A stretch of 13,595 nt of DNA from CAYGZA01 sp964354135 (GCA_964354135.1 CAYGZA010000182.1:1-13595), one strand, 5' to 3'; numbered from the stretch's first letter, positions 1 through 6,291 are shown. Numbers and translations are program-made. The notes: generated from the letters alone by a model not told the origin.

Positions 1-498
1 ATCTTTCAGTCGCCCTACTGAGTTCACTATCGGTCGTCAGGGAGTATTTAGCCTTACGGGATGGTCCCCGTAGATTCAGTCGGGGTTTCACGTGACCCGA
101 CCTACTCAGGTACCCTTCGGGAGAGAACACTACTTTCGCGTACGGGACTGTCACCCTCTATGGTCCGCCTTTCCAGTACGGTTCTGCTAGCAGGTCCCTT
201 TGTAACTCCCATGGGAAGGGCCCTTCAACCCCGCAGGGGAAAACCCCCGCGGTTTAGGCTGTTTCCTTTTCGCTCGCCGCTACTGGGGAAATCGAGTTTT
301 CTTTCTTTTCCAACGGGTACTGAGATGTTTCAGTTCCCCGCGTTTGCCGCACGCGCCTATGGATTCAGCGCGTACTCGTTCGGGAATCCCGGGATCAACG
401 CTCGTTTGACAACTACCCCGGGCTTTTCGCAGTCTTCCACGCCCTTCGAAGCCTCCTGACGCCAAGACATCCCCCATGCGCCCTTAATAGCTTGGCCA
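1..498 (-). rRNA. 23S ribosomal RNA, 5' portion (partial)
   Basis: This is the 5' domain of the large-subunit rRNA, read on the minus strand; the rest of the gene lies beyond the left edge. Landmarks recognisable in the RNA sense are AACTGAAACATCT, CCCAGTAGCGGCGAGCGAA, GGGTGACAGTCCCGTA, GGGGACCATCCCGTAAGG, and GGCTAAATACTCC followed by CCGATAGTGAAC. The 5' end is placed near 498 because CAAGCTATTAAGGGC followed by GGGGGATG aligns with the start of bacterial 23S; it may be off by a few bases. There is no 16S or tRNA gene upstream in the remaining 13 kb, so the gene appears unlinked from 16S. The extreme left end departs from the usual consensus in one small hairpin (see findings). Confidence 0.96.
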
Positions 499-787
499 CA
501 TGAATCCAACCCTCCTACAACTCGGCCAACCCCGCGAGCGGGATCCGCCGGCCTTCGCAAAGCAGGACTCATGGACCGCTATTGAGACCGCGCGGCACTG
601 GAAACCCTTGCGGATCCCAGGCCGCCGGCCCGAATAACGATTCTCTGGTACTTCGCCCTCCCCGCCACGTCGCAAGGACGCGTCGGAAGGGTTCGGAGTA
701 CCTAGCGCTCCGGGCGGCAATTCGCTCGTCAAGGCGACGAAACGCACTGCCACCCGCGTCGAGATGCCACTTAAGCCAACAACCAAA

Positions 788-800
788 TTGTCAAAGACCA
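788..800 (-). promoter_or_regulatory. boxA-like antitermination site in the 23S leader
   Basis: In the RNA sense the leader reads GGTCTTTGACAATTTGG, close to the E. coli rrn boxA TGCTCTTTAACAA. BoxA recruits NusB-S10 to protect untranslated rRNA transcripts from Rho. The site lies downstream of both promoter candidates and about 290 bp before the mature 23S end, where an antitermination signal would be expected. Similarity is by eye only. Confidence 0.5.
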
Positions 801-951
801 AAACAGACCGGCCTCCCCTTTCGGGGTGCCGATCCGTCTGTCAAATGGACAGGGCTCGGATTCCCTCCCGAATCGACACCGGGAACCCGGACCCCAGCCA
901 TTTGCTCGTCCCGCTACCCACCAGGCGGGTCCACCCCGGGACGAAACAACC

Positions 952-980
952 AATATATCGGCCCGCCTAGCCGCTGTCAA
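952..980 (-). promoter_or_regulatory. Sigma-70-type promoter for 23S (inner, P2)
   Basis: On the minus strand a perfect -35 TTGACA (complement at 975-980) is followed after exactly 17 bp by TATATT (complement at 952-957). The predicted transcript would start near 945 and run toward 23S. The perfect -35 and ideal spacing make it one of the best promoter matches in the window. Confidence 0.6.
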
Positions 981-1085
981 AGGGCAAGGCCGAGAAAAAC
1001 AAAAAGCAAACCGCCGCGCCCAAATCTCTACGGGGAAATGAGTTAAGGTACGAACTCACCGCCCGCCCCACTCAATTCCCATTGG

Positions 1086-1113
1086 ATTATACCGGCACGC
1101 GGCCGAGAATCAA
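1086..1113 (-). promoter_or_regulatory. Sigma-70-type promoter for 23S (outer, P1)
   Basis: A perfect -10 TATAAT (complement at 1086-1091) is preceded, after a 16-bp spacer, by TTGATT (complement at 1108-1113). A 16-bp spacer is typical of rRNA promoters. A run of six A residues on the minus strand (about 1130-1135) lies where an UP element could be, although the bases between it and the -35 are GC-rich. With the inner promoter this gives the tandem arrangement common for rRNA transcription units. Confidence 0.55.
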
Positions 1114-1177
1114 GGCGCCTGCGGGCCCTTTTTTCCTCGATGCCGCGTCCCCGGTGTCTGCCCGACTCGGATCACCG

Positions 1178-1381
1178 TCACCACCTGTTCTGGGAGGTCA
1201 CGTGCGCCGCGGTCTCCGCGGCGGCGGCCGGCTGCGAAGGCTCCGCGGCAAGCCGGATCGCCTGGCACTCCACCAACACCTGCGACACCCGTCTGTCCAG
1301 CTCGTCGAGTTGCTCCAAAAGGTCGTCGTGCCGGGCGTCGAGTTCCACAAGAGTGTGTAGTTGCCGTGATGCTTCCTCCAT
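1178..1381 (-). CDS. Small coiled-coil protein of unknown function
   Basis: A 67-residue protein is predicted with ATG at 1381, chosen over an upstream TTG at 1396 because GGAG sits 7 nt before the ATG. Residues about 1-45 are rich in leucine, glutamate, aspartate and arginine with heptad-like spacing (ARHDDLLEQLDELDRRVSQV), predicting a single amphipathic helix or coiled coil. The tail is Ala/Pro-rich. I see no signal peptide, membrane segment or metal motif. The gene lies on the same strand as 23S rRNA and ends 65 bp before the outer 23S promoter, so read-through into the rRNA leader is possible. It resembles small helical proteins of planctomycetes from memory only. Similar proteins can be chaperone or nucleoid accessory factors, but no function can be assigned. 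Its short length is the main doubt. Confidence 0.6.
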   Translation of the reverse strand: MEEASRQLHTLVELDARHDDLLEQLDELDRRVSQVLVECQAIRLAAEPSQPAAAAETAAHVTSQNRW

Positions 1382-1677
1382 GAGGCGTCTCCGCAAGGCC
1401 GGTACCGAGGCAAGAGATCACTCTGACAAAATCGTCTCTGCGTTCTTACTGGGTTCAATCCATCTACGCGGTCGAGTCGCCACAATCGCAAGTCCCAAAG
1501 GATATTGCACTTGCACAGACGAGGCAAGGTTCCGGCGAACGTAGAATCCCCCCGTCGTGTGGGGGGCAACCTGCCGCCATGACCCCCAAGACACAAGGCT
1601 CGAATATATACCTGAGCGGGGTAGGTATCCCTGGGGAATCCCCCGTGAATATGCCGGGCGACAACTACCGATATGGA

Positions 1678-1705
1678 TGGACAGACCGCCGGAAGTATGT
1701 ATAAA
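1678..1705 (+). promoter_or_regulatory. Candidate rpsU promoter
   Basis: TGGACA (1678-1683, five of six consensus bases) and TATAAA (1700-1705, five of six) are separated by 16 bp. Transcription would start near 1712, leaving a leader of roughly 84 nt before the rpsU start. This is the only AT-rich stretch immediately ahead of rpsU. Confidence 0.5.
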
Positions 1706-1783
1706 TAGGGGTTTGCGCCTTCGCTGTGCGGGGCAGCGTCGCTTGCCGGGGACGGGTGAAACCCAGGTTTCCAGTACCTTAAG

Positions 1784-1790
1784 AAGGAGG
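1784..1790 (+). promoter_or_regulatory. Perfect Shine-Dalgarno sequence of rpsU
   Basis: AAGGAGG lies 5 nt before the GTG start at 1796 and decides that start. It is the strongest ribosome-binding site in the window; most of the metabolic genes here have weak or no recognisable Shine-Dalgarno sequence. Confidence 0.8.
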
Positions 1791-1795
1791 ACTGA

Positions 1796-1993
1796 GTGGT
1801 CAAACTGACGTTGAGGGACAATGAATCCATTCAAGAGGCGGTGCGCCGCTTCCGCAAGCTGGTGGAACGGAGCGGGATCAAGAAGGAGATGCGCCGCCGT
1901 GAGTATTACGAGAAACCAAGCGAAATCAAGCGACGCGCTCGCCTGCGTGCCGAACGCCGTTCCCGCCGCACGCGGATGCTTCAGGGGGCCTAG
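1796..1993 (+). CDS. rpsU: 30S ribosomal protein S21
   Basis: The 65-residue basic protein matches ribosomal protein S21: the N-terminal stretch VKLTLRDNESIQEAVRRFRK, then ERSGIKKEMRRREYYEKPSE, then an Arg/Lys-rich helical tail. S21 binds the small subunit near the 3' end of 16S rRNA, next to the anti-Shine-Dalgarno, and assists initiation. The length is normal for the family (about 57-71 residues). The start is GTG, 5 nt after a perfect AAGGAGG. The gene stands alone, convergent with the hydroxyacid dehydrogenase gene downstream and divergent from the small coiled-coil gene. No intrinsic terminator is obvious in the 41 bp after the stop. Confidence 0.95.
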   Translation: MVKLTLRDNESIQEAVRRFRKLVERSGIKKEMRRREYYEKPSEIKRRARLRAERRSRRTRMLQGA

Positions 1994-2034
1994 CGGACCT
2001 TGAAGCCTTCAGAGTCTCTTCCCTGGTCTGCGTT

Positions 2035-3084
2035 TTATCCCGCTCGCAGTGCCGGCTGAATTCCGTTGACCACCGGCAGGTTGCCCTCGCCGCGCAACAT
2101 CCGGCTCAAGTGACCGGCCATGAGCTTGGGGCTGTTGCGGAAGGCGTCGATGGTGCTCCCGGCCAAATGCGGCGTGATCGTCACGTTGTCGAGGCTTAGC
2201 AGGGGATGATCGGCCGACAGCGGCTCCACGTCGAACACGTCCAACGCCGCCCCCATGATCCGTTTCTCGCGCAGGGCCTCGACCAAGGCCTCCTCGTCCA
2301 CCAGCCCGCTGCGGGCCGTGTTGACCAGCACCGCGGTCGGCTTCATGAGGGCCAGCTCCTTGGCGCCGATCAAGCGGTAGCTCTCGTCGGTGAGGCGGGC
2401 ATGGATCGAAATCACGTCCGACTCCCGCAAGAGCGTTTCCAGATCCACGAGCGCGGCCGGCGCGGGATCGCCGCGGCAGTAGGGGTCGAAGGCGATCACC
2501 CGGCTCCCGAACGCCGCCAGGTAGCCGGCCACGAGCCGCCCGACGGCGCCGTAGCCGACCAACCCGACCGTCTTCTCGTAAAGCTCCGGAATCGCGTCGC
2601 TGTTGGGATACGACCGCTGCCAGCGGCCGTGCTTGAGCCGCTCGTGGGCCCGGGCGATGTTGCGGATCTCGCTGAGGATCATGCCCATCGCGCACTCGGC
2701 GACCGCGCGGGCATTGCGGCCGGGGGTGTTCATCACGGTGATGCCGCGGGCCGTGGCAAAGGGGACGTCCACGTTTTCCGTCCCGCCGCGCAGCACGCCG
2801 ATCACCTTCAGGCTCCGTGCCGCCTCGATGAACCTCCGGTCGATCGGCGTGAACTGCACCACGACGATCTCGAAGCCGCCGATGTTGTCCGTCACTTCCG
2901 CGGGCAGCGGGACGGCCTCCGGGCCGCCCTTTTCGACGGCCAGGTTCGCCTCCTGAAGCGCCACGAGCGTCGGATGTTCCCAGCGGCGCACCTCCACCTG
3001 CACTCCCAGCGGCTCCAGCGACGCCAGCCCTTGCTGCATGAACGTCGAGGGGATGTACGTGTCGCTGACGGCCAGAAGCTTCAT
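2035..3084 (-). CDS. D-isomer-specific 2-hydroxyacid dehydrogenase (NAD-dependent)
   Basis: This 349-residue enzyme of the D-2-hydroxyacid dehydrogenase family would interconvert a 2-hydroxyacid and a 2-ketoacid with NAD(P)H in the cytoplasm. Visible signatures are the Rossmann motif GYGAVG (177-182), an acidic Asp200 ending the next strand (favouring NAD), the catalytic Arg258 in NTARSGLVDEEAL, Glu287 in DVFDVEPL, and His306 in TPHLAGS, giving the complete Arg-Glu-His set. The ATG at 3084 fits the usual family N-terminus (MKLLAVSD). A GTG at 3102 would add six residues and overlap the aldolase stop as GTGA, so translational coupling is likely either way. It is the last gene of the leftward SDR-aldolase-dehydrogenase set. 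Relatives act on phosphoglycerate, glyoxylate/hydroxypyruvate, formate or sulfolactate; the substrate here cannot be told. Confidence 0.92.
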   Translation of the reverse strand: MKLLAVSDTYIPSTFMQQGLASLEPLGVQVEVRRWEHPTLVALQEANLAVEKGGPEAVPLPAEVTDNIGGFEIVVVQFTPIDRRFIEAARSLKVIGVLRGGTENVDVPFATARGITVMNTPGRNARAVAECAMGMILSEIRNIARAHERLKHGRWQRSYPNSDAIPELYEKTVGLVGYGAVGRLVAGYLAAFGSRVIAFDPYCRGDPAPAALVDLETLLRESDVISIHARLTDESYRLIGAKELALMKPTAVLVNTARSGLVDEEALVEALREKRIMGAALDVFDVEPLSADHPLLSLDNVTITPHLAGSTIDAFRNSPKLMAGHLSRMLRGEGNLPVVNGIQPALRAG

Positions 3085-3098
3085 AGGGCTGTTCCGGT

Positions 3099-3950
3099 TC
3101 ACGCCCGGCCGTTGGCAAACAACAGCTCGATCTTCTCCCTCGCGACGGCGGCGATCTCCTCCCTGATCGGTCCGAAGACCTCGTGCGGCAGCGGGTCCTG
3201 ACGCCGCTGCGACCGGGCCGCCTTTTCCAGCCCGCGGCGCATCGCGATCCGGCAGTCGGCGTAGATGTTCAGCTTCGAGATTCCGTGGCGCACGGCCTCC
3301 TGGACCTGGTCGGTGGGCGTGCCCGAGCCGCCGTGCATCACCAGCGGCACGCGGCTGGCCGCGTTCAGCTCCGCAAGCCGCGGGATGTTCAGCGTGGGGA
3401 GCGACTGGTACACGCCGTGCGACGTGCCGATGGAAACGGCCAGCGCATCCACCCCGGTCTCGTCGACGAACCGGGCGACTTCGTCCGGAGCGGTCAACAC
3501 GTTGCCGGCCCGCGCGGTCGCTTCCAGGTCCATGCCGCCGACGCGGCCCAGCTCGCCCTCGACGCTTATCCCGCGCGGATGGGCGATCTCCACCGCCGCC
3601 CGCGTGATACGCACGTTCTCCTCAAACGGCAACCTCGACCCGTCGATCATCACCGAGGTGAAGCCCAGGTCTACGGCCCTCCGGATCGCCGTCAGCTCGG
3701 TCGCGTGGTCCAGGTGGAGCACGACCGGGATCTTGTGGTGGTCGGCGACCGCTTTGACCAGGCCGGAGTAGTAGACCCAGCCGTCACCCTCCACGTCGGG
3801 CTCCAGGCACATGAGAAACACCGGGGCGCGGCACGTCTCGGCGGTCTGGAGGATCGCGCGGACGAACACGTCCTCCACGGCGTCGAACGCCGGCACGGCA
3901 TAGCGCTTCGCCCTCGCGTCAGCAAGCACTTCTTTAGCGGCTACGAGCAT
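3099..3950 (-). CDS. Class II (zinc) fructose-bisphosphate/tagatose-bisphosphate-type aldolase
   Basis: The 283-residue protein belongs to the class II metal-dependent aldolases (FbaA, GatY/KbaY, IolJ), which cleave a phosphorylated ketose to DHAP and an aldehyde. All key residues are seen: catalytic Asp81 and zinc ligand His82 in HLDHA, Glu131/Glu133 in SVEGELG, zinc ligand His178 in IGTSHG, zinc ligand His206 in MHGGSG, and the phosphate-binding KLNIYAD (226-232). The size and the VEGELG motif are nearer the GatY/KbaY/IolJ side than long FbaA enzymes. The ATG at 3950 was chosen over an upstream TTG (3971) because it gives the usual start LVAAKEVLADA; AAGGA lies only 2 nt before it. The spacer upstream carries six 7-bp repeats. 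A linked FGGY kinase and SDR imply that the substrate is a sugar phosphate other than plain glycolytic FBP, but this is inference. Confidence 0.92.
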   Translation of the reverse strand: MLVAAKEVLADARAKRYAVPAFDAVEDVFVRAILQTAETCRAPVFLMCLEPDVEGDGWVYYSGLVKAVADHHKIPVVLHLDHATELTAIRRAVDLGFTSVMIDGSRLPFEENVRITRAAVEIAHPRGISVEGELGRVGGMDLEATARAGNVLTAPDEVARFVDETGVDALAVSIGTSHGVYQSLPTLNIPRLAELNAASRVPLVMHGGSGTPTDQVQEAVRHGISKLNIYADCRIAMRRGLEKAARSQRRQDPLPHEVFGPIREEIAAVAREKIELLFANGRA

Positions 3951-3978
3951 GGTCCTTGTCCCGGCGGTCAATACTCTT

Positions 3979-4020
3979 CATCCTTGATCCTTGATCCTTC
4001 ATCCCTCATCCTTTATCCTT
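3979..4020 (-). repeat. Tandem 7-bp repeat, six copies of AAGGATN
   Basis: On the plus strand six uninterrupted units of NATCCTT fill 3979-4020; read in the sense of the flanking genes they are AAGGATN, with one unit changed to AGGGATG. The array lies inside the leftward operon, 28 nt before the aldolase start, so it would be in the mRNA. Each unit contains a Shine-Dalgarno-like AAGGA or AGGGA. Confidence 0.85.
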
Positions 4021-4047
4021 TCGCTGCGCCCGAAAGTCACGCCAAGG

Positions 4048-4830
4048 TCACCGCATCAACATCCCTCCGGTCACGTCCACCGTCGCCCCCGTCATGTAGC
4101 TGGCCCGGTCCGAGGCGAGAAACGCGACCACGTTGGCCACTTCCGCCGGGTCGGCAATGCGGCCGAGCGGGATGCGGGCGAGGTATTGTTCCGTGTCCTT
4201 GTCGAGGGCCTCGCGGGCCATTTCCGTGGTCATCATGCCCGGAGCGACGCAGTTGACGCGGATCCCGTGCGGGGCGACCTCGCGGGCCAGCGAGATGCTG
4301 AACGTGACCAGGCCGGCCTTCGAGGCGGCGTAGTGGGCGTGTCCGGTCGTCGACCCGTGGAAAGCGGCCTGCGAGGCGACGTTCACAATCCGCCCCGTGC
4401 GGCCCTCGCCAAGCCACCGCCGAACCGCTTCGCGGCAGGTGAAGAAGGCCCCGGTGAGGTTGACGGCCAAGGTGGCGTGCCACTCTTCGTCGGTCATGTC
4501 CCTGACGTACGCGGTGGGCCAGACCCCGGCGTTGTTGACCAGGACGTCGATCCTGCCCAGCGAAGCCTCGGTCAGGCGGAACATCTCGCGGACTTCGTCG
4601 ACCTTCGATACGTCGCCGGGGACGCAGAGCACGGTCACGCCGTGGGCGGCGCGGATGATCTTGGCCAACTCCGCGGCCTCGGGCCCCAAGTCGACTGCCT
4701 TGGATCCGTCCCGGTAGTAGTGGATGGCGACCCTGGCCCCCTCGGCGGCCAGCCCGAGGCATATCGCCCGGCCCAGCCCCCGCGAGCCGCCGGTCACCAA
4801 AGCCACTTTGTCCTTGAGGTTCAGATCCAT
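4048..4830 (-). CDS. Short-chain dehydrogenase/reductase (SDR, FabG-like classical type)
   Basis: The 260-residue protein is a complete classical SDR, an NAD(P)-dependent oxidoreductase. The sequence shows the cofactor motif TGGSRGLG (13-20), NNAG (99-102), Asn124 in VNLTG, and the catalytic Ser153, Tyr167 and Lys171 (YAASK), ending with the common MTGATVDVTGGMLMR. The segment after the second strand (about 40-50) is a few residues longer than in FabG. The ATG at 4830 is well placed relative to the fold, but no Shine-Dalgarno is seen. It is the first gene of the leftward set, followed after 97 bp by the aldolase. In this setting oxidation of a sugar, polyol or sugar acid is more likely than fatty-acid synthesis, because no other fab gene is present; substrate and cofactor preference are undetermined. 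Confidence 0.93.
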   Translation of the reverse strand: MDLNLKDKVALVTGGSRGLGRAICLGLAAEGARVAIHYYRDGSKAVDLGPEAAELAKIIRAAHGVTVLCVPGDVSKVDEVREMFRLTEASLGRIDVLVNNAGVWPTAYVRDMTDEEWHATLAVNLTGAFFTCREAVRRWLGEGRTGRIVNVASQAAFHGSTTGHAHYAASKAGLVTFSISLAREVAPHGIRVNCVAPGMMTTEMAREALDKDTEQYLARIPLGRIADPAEVANVVAFLASDRASYMTGATVDVTGGMLMR

Positions 4831-4868
4831 GGGGTATCGGGCGTTGCGTCGGGCACTACGTCCCGACT

Positions 4869-4897
4869 TATATATCCGAAGGCGGGCCGGGTTCCAA
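4869..4897 (-). promoter_or_regulatory. Candidate promoter of the leftward SDR-aldolase-dehydrogenase set
   Basis: On the minus strand TTGGAA (complement at 4892-4897) is followed after 17 bp by TATATA (complement at 4869-4874). The AT-rich stretch TATATAAG stands out in a GC-rich spacer. Transcription would start near 4862, about 32 nt before the SDR start. The -35 box abuts the left edge of the heptamer array. Confidence 0.4.
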
Positions 4898-4903
4898 GGG
4901 GGA

Positions 4904-4938
4904 GGGTTCAGGGTTCAGGGTTCGGGGTTCAGGGTTCA
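4904..4938 (+). repeat. Tandem 7-bp repeat GGGTTCA (left arm of an inverted pair)
   Basis: Five uninterrupted units GGGTTCA (third unit GGGTTCG) occupy 4904-4938, with a degenerate unit at 4889-4895 and a partial unit after the array. It is mirrored by the array at 5021-5069 in opposite orientation. Confidence 0.9.
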
Positions 4939-5020
4939 GGGCGAAGGGATCGATGAAGGCGCGGAGCAGCCTCCATAAGGAACAATCCGACCCCGTCGCT
5001 CGCTTCTCGCCCCTCCTTCC

Positions 5021-5069
5021 TGAACCCTGAACCCCGAACCCCGAACCCTGAACCCCGAACCCCGAACTC
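5021..5069 (-). repeat. Tandem 7-bp repeat GGGTTCR (right arm of the inverted pair)
   Basis: Seven units of YGAACCC on the plus strand (GGGTTCR on the minus strand) occupy 5021-5069, the last changed to CGAACTC. With the left arm they form an inverted repeat of about 35-49 bp per arm around an 82-bp centre; the centre also has complementary ends (GGGCGAAG near 4939, TTCTCGCCC near 5004). The whole could form a cruciform or a long RNA hairpin. Confidence 0.9.
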
Positions 5070-5082
5070 TCATCCTCGTCTC

Positions 5083-5112
5083 TTGACAGCCCCCCCGATA
5101 CTCCCTCAAGAT
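5083..5112 (+). promoter_or_regulatory. Weak candidate promoter of the rightward UroD-kinase operon
   Basis: A perfect -35 TTGACA (5083-5088) lies just right of the heptamer array and about 60 bp before the first rightward gene. The -10 is poor: CAAGAT (5107-5112, 18-bp spacing) matches only three consensus bases. The call rests on the -35 and the position. Confidence 0.28.
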
Positions 5113-5151
5113 GATCGCCGACCAACCAGCGATTCCGGGAATGGGGGCCTT

Positions 5152-6222
5152 ATGAGCGAAATGACCTCTGCCGAGCGGGTCATGCGGGCATTGCGGCGCC
5201 AAGAGCCGGACCGAATCCCGCACTTCGAGTGGATCATCGACCGCAAGGTCCGCGAGGCGATCTGCCCCGGGGCGTCGATGGAGGAATTCACCGTTCGCAT
5301 GGGGCTCGACGCCATCCTCACGGCCCCGGACATCAAGAAAGAACAGATCGGCCCGCGGCGGTCCCGCAACGAGTGGGGGGTGGTCCTGGAAACGACTGCC
5401 GAGGAACACGGCTTCCCGGTCGACGGCCCGATCAAGACCCTCGCCGACTTCCGCAACTACACGCCCCCCGATCCGCACGCCCCCGGCCGCTACGACAGCC
5501 TCAAGCGCCTCGTGGGACGCTACAAGGGGAAGCTGGCCATCGGCGTCCACCTGAACGACGTCTTCTCCATCCCCCGCTACTTGCTCGGCTTCGAGGGGCT
5601 GATGATGGCCCTGATGGAGGAGCCCGAGCTGGTCCACGGGCTGGTCGAGATGTCGGTCGAGGTGAACCTGGAGATGGCCCGCCAGGTCGCCCGCTGCGGG
5701 GCCGATTTCGTCTTCACCGGCGACGATTACGCCTCGACCGAGGGGCCCTTCATGTCGCCGAGGTCGTTCCGGGAGTCCTTCTATCCCGGGCTGAAGCGGG
5801 TCGTCCGCGGCTTCCACGACGCCGGGCTGCCCGTCATCAAGCACACCGACGGCAACATCCGGCCGCTTTTGGACATGATCCTCGACGCGGAAATCGACTG
5901 CCTCGACCCGATCGACCCGATCGCGGGCATGGACATCGCCGAGATGAAGACCGCGTACGGCGGCCGCATCGCACTGAAGGGAAACGTCGACTGCGCCCAC
6001 ACGCTCACCTTCGGCTCGGAGCGGGAGATCGTCGAGGAGACGAAGCAGGTGATCCGCAAGGCGGCTGAGGGCGGCGGACTGATCCTCTCCTCGAGCAACA
6101 GCATCCACTCGGCCGTTAAGCCCGGCAACTACCTGGCCATGTGGAACGCGATCCGGATGTACGGCAAGTACCCGATCGCCCTGGACACGTGGGACGACGC
6201 CGGTGCGGCGGAGGCGTTTTGA
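5152..6222 (+). CDS. Uroporphyrinogen decarboxylase-like (UroD/MtaA superfamily) protein 1
   Basis: The 356-residue protein has the TIM-barrel pattern of the UroD/cobalamin methyltransferase superfamily: the N-terminal TSAERVMRALRRQEPDRIPHFE, GVHLNDVF (131-138), FTGDDYAS (188-195), HTDGN (231-235) after a strand, LDPIDP (251-256), LKGNVDC (275-281) and SSSNSIHSAVKPGNYLAMWNA near the end. It is not a heme-pathway HemE: the substrate-binding residues and the usual N-terminal motif are missing, and no other heme gene is near. Relatives include methyl transfer proteins acting between corrinoid proteins and coenzyme M or tetrahydrofolate, but the paired Cys ligands of MtaA are not evident (Asp replaces Cys after the His). 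ATG at 5152 was chosen because it starts the conserved region; a further ATG is at 5161, and the longer frame to 5083 overlaps repeat and promoter sequence. It is first in an operon with the FGGY kinase. Function unknown. Confidence 0.88.
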   Translation: MSEMTSAERVMRALRRQEPDRIPHFEWIIDRKVREAICPGASMEEFTVRMGLDAILTAPDIKKEQIGPRRSRNEWGVVLETTAEEHGFPVDGPIKTLADFRNYTPPDPHAPGRYDSLKRLVGRYKGKLAIGVHLNDVFSIPRYLLGFEGLMMALMEEPELVHGLVEMSVEVNLEMARQVARCGADFVFTGDDYASTEGPFMSPRSFRESFYPGLKRVVRGFHDAGLPVIKHTDGNIRPLLDMILDAEIDCLDPIDPIAGMDIAEMKTAYGGRIALKGNVDCAHTLTFGSEREIVEETKQVIRKAAEGGGLILSSSNSIHSAVKPGNYLAMWNAIRMYGKYPIALDTWDDAGAAEAF

Positions 6223-6226
6223 GCGA

Positions 6227-6240
6227 GGGTTCAGGATTCA
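6227..6240 (+). repeat. Two-unit remnant of the GGGTTCA heptamer repeat
   Basis: GGGTTCA followed by GGATTCA starts 4 bp after the stop of UroD-like gene 1. It is the same repeat family as the inverted arrays ahead of that gene, so the gene is bracketed by members of the family. Confidence 0.6.
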
Positions 6241-6250
6241 GAGCCGGGCC

Positions 6251-6291
6251 GTGTCGGCCCGGTCAGTCCGGGTGTCGGCCCGGTCAATCCG
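6251..6291 (+). repeat. Direct repeat, two 20-bp copies with 21-bp period
   Basis: Positions 6251-6270 and 6272-6291 share 19 of 20 bases, with core TGTCGGCCCGGTCA. It fills the spacer between the UroD-like and kinase genes and is followed by a strong palindrome. Confidence 0.75.

Larger units (their letters stand above)
499..1078 (-). other. Long 5' leader of the 23S rRNA transcript, no gene
   Basis: About 580 bp without a credible coding region or tRNA separate the 23S 5' end from the outer promoter candidate. Reading frames here lack coding character and partly run into rRNA. The segment holds a perfect small hairpin near the mature end (CCCGC, GA loop, GCGGG at 531-542), a GAAA-loop hairpin around 812-830 in the RNA sense, a boxA-like site, and three TTTGACA motifs on the minus strand (complements at 789-795, 839-845 and 975-981). 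It presumably forms part of the processing stem with the 3' flank, which is not visible. Function is inferred from position. Confidence 0.6.
1382..1795. other. Spacer between divergent small gene and rpsU
   Basis: The 414 bp hold no convincing gene, although overlapping minus-strand frames are open. I see a strong stem of six C then six G with a 7-nt loop (1548-1553 with 1561-1566), several runs resembling GGGGAATCCCCC around 1633-1644, and the rpsU promoter and Shine-Dalgarno sequence at the right end. I found no tRNA. Confidence 0.5.

Noticed and set aside
1..25. Intron or break within 23S at the left edge
   Set aside because: The odd bases keep length and pairing of the hairpin and the flanks continue as rRNA, so a base-pair-compensated variant explains it better; too little sequence remains to test an intron.
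839..845. Third 23S promoter from the TTGACA at this position
   Set aside because: No acceptable -10 lies 15-19 bp downstream on the minus strand; the region is a GC-rich hairpin.
61..1046. Several open frames of 60-150 codons on both strands at the left end
   Set aside because: They lie over 23S rRNA and its leader, have no recognisable protein character, and overlap conserved rRNA landmarks.
4904..5069. CRISPR array
   Set aside because: The repeat unit is 7 bp with no spacers, and the two arrays are inverted; no cas genes are present.
4868..5125. Minus-strand frame encoding a GFGVQGSG-type repetitive peptide
   Set aside because: It is translation of the heptamer arrays and spacer; a 7-bp period read in threes gives such peptides in any frame, and it overlaps promoter sequence.
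5152..6222. Heme-pathway hemE
   Set aside because: It is only superfamily-level similar, paired with a second UroD-like gene and a sugar kinase, and without the HemE substrate-binding pattern.
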